A stretch of 64,000 nt of DNA from NCBI RefSeq assembly GCF_032854445.1, contig NC_088300.1, positions 27,635,608 to 27,699,607 on the forward strand, read 5' to 3'. Positions 1 through 13,000 of the stretch are shown one piece after another. Both the position numbers and the translations under genes were made by a program. This DNA comes from Liolophura sinensis. Lineage: Eukaryota > Mollusca > Polyplacophora > Chitonida > Chitonidae. Each line of letters opens with the position of its first letter. Within the stretch, counting starts at the first letter, position 1. The notes below the pieces were generated by a model that searched no databases, was not told the DNA's origin, and saw only the letters and a list, made by a program, of their open reading frames with translations.

Positions 1-1012
1 CTCCTACATAAATCTGGCTGCCATTTTATATGTGAAAAATTCTTGTCTTTAATCTGCATGGAACCAGAGAAGAAGCTATACACCCTTTCTCCTTCACGCA
101 TGGGTTTTAAAAAAAAATTACAAATTTTAAAGATTTTACACACAATATTAAAGGCCCTACAAAATGAAAGGACCTACACACAAATTTTGTCTTAATCAGA
201 CAACATTATTAAACAATTATTGCACGTAAAACAGTGATCAAACAGAATCACAGAAACTGATAAATGTGCTGGGCAGATCTGAATAATAACAGTAAGAACA
301 CAGGAAATCATGCAAGACTTGTGCCGGGATCTGGATGGTCTTTAAACGTATTCTGAGGTTATATAAAATGAACTTGCACACAAATCTTTACAATAACTGA
401 GAAATATTTACACAAAAATCACAGATACTGCACAGAAATCAACAATCAATGAGAATCATGAAAGTTATTAAATATGCCACACTTATGGACTGACTGGGCT
501 GGTTTTTCAATCTGATTTTGGGTGACACATATACAATGTAACCTGTAAGTTTCAAAATTCTCCTCAAATTAATTTTCAAGTTATGATCTGATTACAGAAA
601 ACCTGACCTACATCAAATAAAAATGAAGGAAATCATTAAATATGCAAATTTTATGTACAAATCTGGCATGTTTTCATACTGGTATTGTACTCTAAAATAC
701 TCTAAGGTTATACAAAATGAACCTGCTCACTTTTATAATAGTTTTTTTTTTTATATTTTATAACTGGGCAATGTATAGAGTATTTAATTATTGCAAAGAC
801 ATTAACAAAGACCTAGGCAGTGACTGGACTGGTTTTCAAATTTGATTTGAGATGTCGCTTTACACAATGTCACCTGTTTACTTCTTGAGTCTCCTCAAAT
901 TACACGTGGTTTTCAAGGTATGATCAAATTTCACATCTTGTAGTTTTCTAGATATGACCATATACCTTCCTCTTTTCAAAAGAGGACATAAAAGAATTAA
1001 TAACTGAATTAC
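1..1012. other. AT-rich intron or 3' flank, nothing identified
   Basis: Internally repetitive: two similar blocks, around 340-600 and 680-950, share the phrases actggactggtttt, gatttgag/gggtgaca and caatgt(a/c)acctgt. No coding exon recognised. Confidence 0.4.
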
Positions 1013-1097
1013 CTGAACTGGCTTCACTCCTGCTGTCAGGGGAATTCTTGATGATTATATGTTCAACTGATGTTACACTCTCCTTCCCTGGTGAAGG
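1013..1097 (-). CDS. Cassette-gene exon PSPGKESVTSVEH (last found)
   Basis: 85 nt, phase 0 to 1, acceptor TTGGTAG, donor GTAATT. Starts PSPGKESVTSVEHIIIKNSP. It ends in phase 1, so the gene must continue; no exon was found in bases 1-1012. Confidence 0.64.
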
Positions 1098-4000
1098 CTA
1101 CCAATAAAGAAATTAAACTAAATTTTAATAAAAGGAAGGAATCAGCAGATTCACAAAGTAACAAAAAATGATATTTAAAATATATAACTAATATCAGCTT
1201 TGTAGACATGCGCATCACTGACACTTCTTCACACCTCTTCAATAAAATATCACTTTGAGTGAGACAAGTGAATAAAATACACAGAATAACATATTAATTT
1301 ACCATTCGTGAGTCATTTGGCATCTTTTCCATTGCTCTGCTTGACGCTGTGAAACAAAGACAACACACAATAGTGATTTTAGCTTTTATCCAAATATTAT
1401 CAGACAAGTACTATTTAAAAGAATTGCCAATATTAGACAAAATCGATAAAAGTATCCTACACAATGTTCAAAAGCATAACTTTTTTGTGATGTAGAATAA
1501 CCAAGACATCATAGTTCAGAGTGAGATAAAATGTGCACACTACAAAATCTAAAGTGCCGCAATATTATAAATTTTAGCCAATCAGACAAAAGTTATTTCT
1601 GTAAGCCAATAAGACACCTCTGCTGATGTCACCCAAGCCCTGTTTTCCCTTTTAATACTATGTGGGTAACGTGTGATTGACGTGACATCATGTTTTCAGT
1701 TTCTCTAACAAGGCATATCCCATGGTAGAGTTACCAAGTAGGTCACAAAAAAAATGGCTGTGACCATTTACATGTAGATTTGTTCCCATGGCTCTTCTGA
1801 AATAACTAAGGTCATATTTGTTATCTTTTTTTTTAAGCATTGAAACTGAACCTAAGGATAGTTTTAACTAAAGGATTTATGCCATACTTAACAACATTAT
1901 CAAAAATGCAGTAAACTAGGGTTATCCTTAAAACGGACTTCCAAGATACTTCAACTTTTTCATTTATTTTATCAGGGAATTATTCTGTTCTAATAAGTAT
2001 TTCACTTCATTCAAACTCTGAAATCAATATACTGTTTATGATTTGAAAAATCTCCAAATTTGTTCACCTAGACCAACAACAGCCTTGCTTTGTGAGGTAT
2101 GGCGATGTTCAACTGAAGATGTCACCCTGTCATTTCGTGAAACCTTAATGAGGAAAAACAAATATTTTTTAACAAAAAATAATTTGTAAAATATCAGGTT
2201 AATGGCATAACACATGCTGATTTATTTGTCAGAATATACTTTGACTGATTGATTGTTGATTAATGTAATACACAAGAAAGTTTCACTTACACAATAGCAG
2301 TTGGTTTCATGGGTGAAGGAAACCAGAGTGTCTTTGGTAAACTATACCGTCCTTAGTAAAGTTACAGAAAAACTACGTCACACATGACACACATGCAGAT
2401 ACATGCACGTAATATTAGTGGAAGATAACTGATCTTCAAGGAACATTAAACTGCTTGTTATGAAGGCACCAGAAACAGAAACGGTGGGGGAATTACGTGA
2501 ATCTATAAATTGCCATTCAAGGCTGGGTTTGAACCCACTTCAATGTGTCCTAGAAAGTTAAGCATCTTAACCACTCGGCCAAGGCCCTCACTGTTTAGAC
2601 TCTCTATGTAAACAGGGGAACTCTGTGGCCACGGTGAGATCATGCTGGCTTCCTCTCCAGTCGTAAGTGGGAAGATCTGTCAAGAACCTGCAGATGATCT
2701 TGGGTTTCCCCATACTCTGCCTGTTTTTCTCCCACCATTGCCCGCCGTTGTATGAGTAAAATATTCTTGAGTACAGTGTAAAACACTAATTAAATAAAAA
2801 AATCTCTGTAAACAGTAGGACTTTTGCAAACAAGATTCTTAAAAATAAAACTAAAATTGTGTAGTATTACCATCGTTTCTCCTTCGAATTTTCTTGTTGC
2901 CTTACGAGGCTCTGTAAATACAGAAAGGGTGACAGCTACATAAAAGGAGAACCTGAGCTTATACACTTAAAAGTAGTTTCACATAGGAATTAATCTAACT
3001 GACATGAAAAAGGTCTGGTCAGTTCCATAGTATATAGGTGTAGGTTCTTCTCTGCTCTGTGTGCAGAGAGGGTGCCTTTTATCCCAATCAGCCTGAAATC
3101 ACCACTCTAAGACAACATCAGGAAACTTCAATACAAATTACGCGAGGGCTGGCCCATTAGTTCTGGAGATATTATCAAATGGAAATGGTTAATAAGGGAG
3201 ATGATGAACTGAAGGATGCCACAATACATGTTTATAACTGGGTGTAGACATAGGTAATCACTGAAAGAAACCAAAATGCTGATCACCAGGATTGACAATG
3301 TTTCAGATTGTACTGATTACCTAAGCTATCTTCAGCCCTGCTCGGTGAGGAATGATGTGAGCCAACACTTCCAGCTGATGAGGATTGTCGCTAGAGAGAA
3401 CAAAAAGTTATTCTCAAATATAACAGATCCAACAGGCATTGTTTTCTCCACTTTTCCGGTGTCTTGCATTAAATATGTGGGCTGATATTATATTACAGCA
3501 GAGCTTAAAATTTGAGGACAGTGAATAGTCTCACTTGATTCCTACTTCAACTTCAAATTAATCTGACCCTTCTAAAATTAGGTAACAAATCACAGGACTA
3601 AAGTTACAGTATAAGACTGAGGCTGAAATTAATGATTAAAGAACATAAATTCCAGCAGAAGTAGCTGACATTTGTGTTTAACGACGCACTCAATAATCAG
3701 TAGAACTGACATATCAAAGCTAAAGGTACTAAATGTTTAAATGTAATTTAATGTTTACTGAATGTAGTTTATACACACAAATGGATTCAGCTTGCATGCA
3801 GTGAATTAAATTCCAGCCAATCAAAGTAGCCTTAGTTCAACCAATCAGATAGCCTGGATGTTGTCTAAAACAACCAGTAGTTTCACAGTAATTTCAGCCA
3901 ATAATATTTCACTAGCAGCGTGTTGCAGCCAATAGGGGTAGAGTGGCCTAATGAACCTAGGAAAGTTTTCAAAGCACATGGTTCAATTAGCCAGTTGCAG

Positions 4001-7000
4001 TCTGCATGTGAGGATCCAACTTGTCTACTGTATTTAAGACCATGCCAAGATTATTCAACTATAATAAAAACGTACTTCATTTTGTTTTGTTGTGTATAAA
4101 CTGAAATTAACAAAAAGTTTTTGTTTAAAAAGACATTCTTGTATTTTATCAAAGACCCTTGCACTCAAATCTTACTGATTGTGTTTTGTGGGAATCATCA
4201 GATGACCACTCCATGGCTCTCTTCTGAGCTGTTGACATAAGAACAAATGGCATTTAAGATTGTAAATGCATGCAGTCACTTTTACACGGTATTCCACACA
4301 ATCATAACAATCATGACAATGCTACTCATCATTCAGACAGATACACTCCACAACTGATCATGTCTTAAGTCCCTGTCATTCAGCTTCAAAAAAATTTGAA
4401 TGTAATTAAAAGTTATTGCCCTCCACAGTGTCAAAATGCTGAGACCTGAACCAACCAGACAATGTGAGGATTGCCCATCAGTTTTCGAGATATTAACCAG
4501 AAGGTGTTATTAAGGTGGACAATGCATTAAAGGGCATTACAGGTATGTCTATAATGGGGGTATACGGGTAGGCGTGTATGATGGGCGGGTGGGGTGTTCT
4601 GCTAGTGGTGGTAGATATAATAACTGGGGTTGACTATCACTGAAAAACAAGCAAAACAAAATGCTGGCCGTACCAGTTAAGGATATTCCAAACTGTATTA
4701 ATTACCTGATCCAGCTTCAGTCTGGCTCTTTGATGAATGACGTGGGCTAACATTTCCAAAAGACGCCATACTTCTTTTTGACGAGAACTGTCGCTATAAA
4801 CCAGAAGAAAAAGTTATTTTTTGACAAAGTAGATTCAACAGGTATGGTAAATTATGCAAATTCACTTTTCAAGTATTTTTCATCAAGAATGTGGCCTGAT
4901 TTAATATTATAGCAGACCTTACAATTTGAGAAGTGAATAATCTCACTTGATTCCTACAACTCTCAATAAATTATTAAAATGAACCTTAATATACATACAA
5001 GTAGTTATACTAAAACTGCTGGTCAAAGTACTTAAATCGTAATTATAATCCTGACATTACACTGCTAATGTCGATATCTTTGCATGTTTCATAAACATGC
5101 AATTCTTATTACTTTCATTTCATACAAATATTCTGCCTATTCCGACGATCAGTTAGGTAACAAAGCATAGGAACAAAGTTACAATATAAGTTTGAGGCTG
5201 AAATGAATGACTAAAGAGTATAAATTCCAGCAGAACTAGCTGACATTACTGTTTTGCGCTGTACCTACAAGGCTCAGTAGAACTGACATATAAAAGATAC
5301 TAGTACCAAATTCTTGAATGAAATTAACAAAAAACTTAATAACACTTTTTTATATTTTATCTATGACCCTTTCACTCAAATCTTACTGAATGTGTTTTGT
5401 GGGAATCGTCAGATGGCCGCTCCAAGGCTCCCTTCTGAGCTGTTGACAGAAAAACAAAACAAATGGTGGTTGAGATTCAAAACACATGAAGCAAAGTCTC
5501 TTTTACATGGTATAAAGTATTCTTATTCCATTAATCCACACAACCATAATGCTGCTAATCTTAGCAGTTCTGGAGACATCGTTCAGACATGTTTATCTAT
5601 CAAATACTAAAATAAAAAATAGAAAACAACAAACGAGCAGGACATAAACTCCACAACTGATCTCTTCTTAAGGCTCTTGTCATTCAGCTTCAAAACAATT
5701 TTGATTAATTTAAATTAGAAGTTATTGCCTTCCACAGTGTCAAAATACTAGGACCTTGACCAACCAGAGAATGTAAGGATTTCCCATTAGTTCAAGAGAT
5801 ATCAAGCAAAAGTGGTAAGTAAGGTGGACAATGCATTGAAGGACAATGCATGTACAATAATTGGGTGGGATGGACATAATAATCACTGAATAAAGAATAA
5901 CACCTGACCTGGATATTCTAAACTGTACTGTTTACCTGAGAAAACTTCAGCCCTGCTAGGTGAAGACTGACGCGAACTAACACTTTTAACAGGTGCCGTA
6001 CTTCTCTCTGGTGAGCATTGTCGCTAAACAGAGGTGCACATGAACAATCACTGAAAAAAAAAAAAGCCCTGGCAATATCAATTAAGGTTACTCCAAATTG
6101 TATTGATTACCTGAGATAGCTTCAGTCCTGCTCTGTGATGACTGATGCGGGCTAACATTTTCAACGGGTGCTGTTCTACTCTTTTCTCTTGAGAATTGTC
6201 GCTAAAAACAATAAAAAGTTGTTGTTAGACATAACAGACAGCAAAGGTAAACAATGCAATATTACAGCTCATGGCATGACAGTACTTTCTACAGGTTAGC
6301 TAACCATTCAAGTGAAATGAATTAATAATTTCACTCAATGCCTACAACTCACTACAAATTACCCTATGGAAATACAACATGTATTTAGTTACATTTAAAC
6401 TGCTCATCAAAATCATTAAAATGCATATAATGTACTAAATGTTTGATCCCCGTCTCTAATTATTGAAAAATTGCAATTCTGTAACTACAACTTCAAAGTA
6501 ATTCAAGTATAATAAAATCTTTTTGGTAAAAGAAGTGAGACATAAAATTCTGACCTTGGTTAGAAACCCAGAAACACATTGATTCTACAGTGACACCAAA
6601 AGTTTGGCAAATTCACATAAACACTGCACATGTACAAATTCACCCATTTGCATACATCTTTTATTTTATCCTCAGGTGTGTCAATCCATCTAGTTTTCAT
6701 GCTTGTACTGCTGTATTCGTACTTCCTCCCAGACACTGAAAATAACACACTTACTTCAACAAAGTCTGTCCTTGGAACCTTACCTAATAGTGAGCTAACA
6801 CTTCTCAGTATAACTATTCATTAATTCATCTGTCTGACTGTTGCTACTGGGACTCCTCCAGCAGTGAGTGAAGGAATCCAGAAAGGCAGATTGTCTTTTG
6901 CGCCCTTTTGGAAAAACTTAACTAAAAACATGCATAAATACGCTTTGTTATTATAAGATGGCACATATATCACAAATATATATGAAATTAGAGTTTGTGT

Positions 7001-10000
7001 GCCCAAAACAACACCCCTCCCTTCCTCAACATTTCCAAAAATAAAATGAAGAAAACTAAAACAACCTTAAAACAAATGACAGGATGTCATGTTGTTTAGT
7101 TTGCCTTCATATAGATTGTTTCATAAGCCATTCATTTGTGAATTGCATTTTATGAAAATAATTAACTAATCACTATTAAACTTAAGCATGCACAAGTTCA
7201 GATGGTAGGCAAGATGTATGGAAAGTTTCATTAAAATTCACACAGTAGTTTGGGAGGAGAGATGCATGGTCAAAATTTCATCCACGCACAGACGACACAT
7301 ACACTAATTTCATTTTGGGCGGTATAATAATATCAGTTGTGTTCAACTTCTTGAGTCTTTCTGTGCATCATCATTTCACAGTTATATTTTAGAAATCCTT
7401 CTATATGTAAATGCCCTCTGGCATGCAAGTATGTTAGAACTGTGGATTACCTGGATCAACAGCCACTTTATCAAAAGTGTCAGAGGAACTGCTATCTTCT
7501 GATGAGGCATCACTCTGAAATATAAGCAGTAAATATCATATACTCAGGGGACAAAATGTTTGATATTTCAATGTTTCACAGTGATGACCTTAGCAAACAT
7601 TGAATTTATCCAGTATCCTGCAGTATCAGCAACCTGCAGATGGTCGTGGGTTTTCACCGGACTCTGCCCGGTTCCTCCCACCATAAAGATGGTCGCCGTT
7701 GTATAAGTGAAATATTCTTGAGTACGGCATAAAACTCCAATAAAATAAATAAATTTGAGGTCATCATTTTTATTTTGAGCTCTCAAAAACGAGTCAATGA
7801 CCAGGCATTTTTCCCCTGATACTGACAGGATCAAGTTAAGGCAAGCCAAAGGCTTCCACCACAGGAACTTTTATATGACTAGATTACCTCAGTTTCACAT
7901 TACTTCATCCAACATTATAAGCTAACCATAAATTTTAGCCACTGGATGCATTTTATTAACTGAAAATCTAAACAAAATGAAGAAAAGGCAGTATCTGACA
8001 AAGTTTTTAATGGTCTGAAATCCACTGATGTTCACTTTTATTTTCTTTGACTTCAATAAATATTTATATTAGGAAACTACTTTTCAAACAAACCTCAAAA
8101 AACCTTACTGCACTGAGGAATCAGGCAAAATGAGCAACAAACATGCATATTACTTCCCACAATGAACTATCTAAAATTTATCAAACCTTACTTCTTTGAA
8201 ATCTCCTGATCTCCTCTTTATCATCTGACCTGCTCCTGTGTCATACAATAACTGATTGTATAGAATGCATGTCAGGTAATTTCAAAGCTATCTTTTAATT
8301 TGGAAAATACCTCTAATTCTCATACATTCCAGTTAATTAAATAATTAATATGTAAAGGATTTACTGAGAATTTAATGTGAACAATGCTTTCAAGGATTTA
8401 GCTGGATATACTGAAAAGCACAAACATTACTTATCAACATGTTATCATATCAAAACATAATCAGTGTTAATAACATATCTTTTACATAAGCATAGAGCAA
8501 CTTTATTTCTTCCCATTAAGTGAAGATGTTCTCATTTGCATGTTTTTCTGGGTGGATAACAAATAGACAAGGAAATTTACTTGATACTGATATTTATTTG
8601 ATACTGTAAAACAAAGAGGAAAGCAGAATTCACAATGACAAACTGACAAGCTTTAATCCAAAAACATGGTACATATAGATATATTGCACAGTTCAAATAT
8701 TTTATTCAGCTTGCTCATGCTGGCTTCCACTTTGGTCATACCTAAGCATCTACTGGTTTCCTCTCACCACAATGCTTACCACCATCGTATATTAAGTGAA
8801 ATATTCTTAAGTATGGTGTAATACACTGATCAAATAAATAAATATTACAGAAATAAATGCTCACCTTATTGCTCTACATGTACATATGTTGTACAGAGGT
8901 TGTCTTGATAACTTCTTACTAACAATTCTTTTAAATGACGTTTATACATGTACGTGTACATAGCAGTAGTCATTACCAAGAATGTCTACTGGCGTCAATT
9001 AACAGAAGGATTATTTAAGTATAGTAACAAATTAAGGATTCACTGATACAGACATGCAGCCTGTTTACATTACTGATACCTGTCATGACCCTTTTCTGGT
9101 TATGCCAGGAATGGCGAGACGTTCTATTATGTCCAACTGCTGCTTCACTGTTCACCACTGATGAAGTCTGTAAAAAAATCACAAATTACGACATCGAATG
9201 GATCAGCCACCATTTACTGAGAAGGCCCACAGCACAGATCTGAAATGACTGTATTAATCCAAATTATGACTTCATGTATATGCTATCATATGCAGACAAA
9301 GGTGAAGCTTATTATGCATGGAACATTTAACAGTAACTTATTTAGCTTCCGCAAATCTCTTTAAACATGTAATACCTACATGGTTAATTTGCAGTTACAG
9401 CCAAAAATACAATTTTCAATCAGTACAATTGTCTACACTGGAAACAGCTTAACTGTGCAGCATAAATAGGAAAATGTTTTGAAAGAACTCTAATAACGAT
9501 AGGAACATTAATTCAAACATCTTAAATAACAAACCATAAAATACTGTTGATCTGAGGTTCCAGCTTGTTTAGCATGTTCTTTTCCATCCGTGTCCACACT
9601 GCTGGGTTGGTCTTCCTCAGCCACAGTTGGTAGTCCACTCAGAAACTGTGCTGATGTCCTACTTGTACCTGTTCATACAAATATTCAATTATGAAAACAA
9701 AAAGCCCATTGTATCATACTTCTTACACATATATTCACAGTTCATTAAATGAATAACTGGCTGATGTGAACAAATCCATATAAGCTGGTATTTATCCAAC
9801 AACATTTTTCATCATACATAACTATTGAGTGAAATACGGTGTGGAATGAAATTTTTTAAATGTTACTTACAGAAAAATGAAAGAGAAGATAGTTAAATAT
9901 CGAGGCAGTAAAATGAAATGATTATGAGAGTGTCAAAAGAAAAGGCAAATTTGGAAAGTGTGTTATAATATATCAGAACATCTTCATCAATAATAACTCA

Positions 10001-13000
10001 AACTTTTGAGACAAAATTGATACATGTATTTGGATTCTGACTCAACTTATGATAAATTATCAAGACAAACATCAAAAATTCTGTCAGTTCAGGTATTCAT
10101 TTCAGGTGCACTGTAATTCACTTACTACTATGGGCTGAAGCCCGGCTATGCGAGGAAGGGTTACTGTTGACATGCTTAACTGATGTCATACTGTCTATAC
10201 CAGGCTGGGCCTACCGAATCAATCAAAAGAAAAGTGATTTAAACAACAATGAAACAATGTACTCAATACTACAGCCACTGTTAAATCATGAAAACAAACA
10301 TGTTAAAAGAATCGAGTCCATGTTTTACAAAAAAATACAACAATTCGCAATGTTTAAACTCATCCAATGTGAGCTTGGTGAGCTACACAATGAGGTAAAT
10401 GACAAAGACAATGCTTATATACTAACTAAGAGTTTTATGAGCAGACATGAAACAAAAGTGTGACATAATACAGGAAAAAAAAACAAAAAAGTACAACAAG
10501 ACTTGGACCACTTTTTGAAAGATGGGAAGGAGTTTTATGAGTTTCTCATTGCATACATTTTCTGTTTCGTCGTCAGGTTCATCATCCCATGTAGTCTTCC
10601 CAGTAACACTGTTGTACTTGTACTTCCTCCCGGACGCTGAAAATAATTGAAGTCCAAAGCACACCTCTTAACTGCAACATCTGACAAGCAATTTTGCTAT
10701 TCCAAACGAAGGAAGCATTACAACTATCATAACTCAAAGATCTGGCAAACATAAGCAGGTTAAATAAAATGATGCACATTGCTTCCCTCCTCCACAAGCC
10801 AATGATAGGGTCATTACAATATCGGTGACAGACGTACAATAAGACTTTCTGAAGAACTTTGTTTTCAGTTTAGGTAGATACATGCTAATGTTGTGTAATA
10901 TTAATGTCAACAGTCATGTGTTAACACTATTATTTTTCAGAGATAATGTAAAAGACAAAATGTATAATGTTACACACATTGATTTAAAATTATGAGACAA
11001 AGCTGATATATGTATTTGGATCCTGACTCAACCTATGACTAAATATCATGACAAACATCAAAACCTTCATCAGTTCAGGTATTCCTTTCAGGTACATTGT
11101 AATTCACTTACTATTAAGGGCTGAAGTCTTGCTGTGTGAGGAAGACTTGCTGCTCACATGTTTAACTGATGTCATACTGTCTATACCAGGTTGGGCCTTT
11201 GGAATTAATCAAAAGAAAAATGATTTTAAATTTTCATGAGGTAGTTGATAGTACAGACGCTGTAAAATTTTGAAAACAAACATGTTTAAAACAATGATAG
11301 GCGAGTCTCTTTTGAAAAATAAAGGAGTACAATTAGATATGGACCACTTTTTGAAAGGTGGGAAAGACTTCTATGAGTTCCCCATAACGTACATTTTCTG
11401 TTTCATCGTCATCAAGTTCGTCAGCCCATGCAGACTCTCCAGTAACACTGTTGTACTTGTACTTCCTCCCAGATGCTGAAAATAATTGAAGCACAAAACA
11501 TAGTTATAAATCTGTGAAAGTCTACCCTCAGCTTCATAGCTGATACATTTAACAAGCCATTTTGCAGTTCCACATAAAGTATTACAACTACAGTAAATCA
11601 AAGATCAGGAGGGAAAAAAAAGTAGCCCAGTCCCAGAAAGTTAGTCTTATAAATATGGCGACTTGAGTGAGTTGATCGTCGAAGGGAAGCCTTGGATAAA
11701 ACTGAACATCTGATTGTCAGATACATGTCAGTAGACATCTGGAAGTCTTTAAAATAACAGCATAATTTTCTAGCCATCGGCACTTTAATATCATTATTTT
11801 TTTGGACATAAAGTGTAAGAAAAATAAAAATAAGAAAAATTGATGTTATACACATTATGCTGATTAACTGAACCCACATTGTACTCAAATGAAGTTACAG
11901 TTTGTAGTCATGATTGTGCTACCAGTAGTCACATTCAGTGGAATTCAGCCTCACATGTCTCATGAAACCTAATGTTTCATGTATAGTTTAAGGCAAATCC
12001 TATCACACACTTTCTCGGCCTTCTTTAAAGGGTATCAAAACGGCTTTTATAAAATTATTACAATACAGTAAATATAACCCAAAGATGATAAAATAAATAA
12101 TTTGTTTCTCAGCTATGCTTCTTAATTAATTCCTTCAAAAAAATGGTTGTGGATTACCTTCATCAATAGCCACCTTATCAAAAGTCCCAGCGTTAATCTT
12201 TGAGGTGGCATCCTCCTGAAATTTAAGCAATTATATCAAACACTGATCCAGTTAACACTGTTGATGGCATATAAGTTTATGAGCAATGGTTTCCTAGAAG
12301 AGTTAAAAAAGTTTGATAAGGGCAGGTAATTAACGCACTATGATATGTGGCATTTCATTGCAGGAATAACAGTGATAACAATAAGGTTTCTCTGTAGAGC
12401 GAGGCAGCCCTTTTCCCCACTTCAAAATGTGACTTGGCTAGTTGAGATGGCTGCCCATGGAATACAACATAAACAGAATGGCACTTTCTCATTTTTGGTT
12501 AAATGTGGTTCAATTTATTTCTTTGTTTGATCAGAGTTTTATGCCATACTCAGGAGTATTTCACTTGTACAACGACAGTCAGCATCATGGGAGAGGAAAC
12601 CCACAACCACCTGCGGGTTGCTGCCAGACCTTACCATGTTTGACAAGAGAGGAAGCCAACATGAGTTTAAACTTGAATTCACAGAGTTTGCATTGGATTC
12701 TGGTTAACTGTGTGACACACTACAGGAAAACACCAAAAGAGTACAGTTAGATTTGGAATGCTTTTGGAAAGGTGGGGAGGAGAGTTCCCCATTGCATACA
12801 TCTTCTGCTTCAAGTTCATCAGCCCAGATCGTCTCTCCAGTCACACTGTTGTATTTGTACTTCCTCTTGGACACTGAAAATAATTGCAACACAAAACACA
12901 CATATAAATTTGCAAAAAAATATATCATTCTGATATCTAATGTATTTGACTGACCATTTTGCAGTTCTAAATGAATGTATTACAACCTTGGAAACTCAAA

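Larger units (their letters stand above)
3120..6210 (-). repeat. Tandem array of 1.2-1.4-kb units carrying RQ and AQK exons
   Basis: Introns as well as exons repeat: the block with catta(g)tt, gagatatta/tca and ggtggacaatgcatt(g/a)aa occurs near 3.15, 4.48 and 5.79 kb, and the aaattccagcag block near 3.65 and 5.22 kb. RQ exons are 1.2-1.4 kb apart. The unit is an in-phase coding duplication (RQ 0-1 plus AQK 1-0). Confidence 0.7.

Noticed and set aside
2520-2597. Possible tRNA(Ser/Leu) gene on the minus strand
   Set aside because: A and B boxes are good, but the acceptor stem does not pair fully and the downstream body is repeat-like, so I call it a SINE head.
3650-5230. CRISPR-like array from regularly spaced repeats
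   Set aside because: The repeated blocks are long, diverged and contain exons; there are no short identical repeats with spacers, and the host is an animal.
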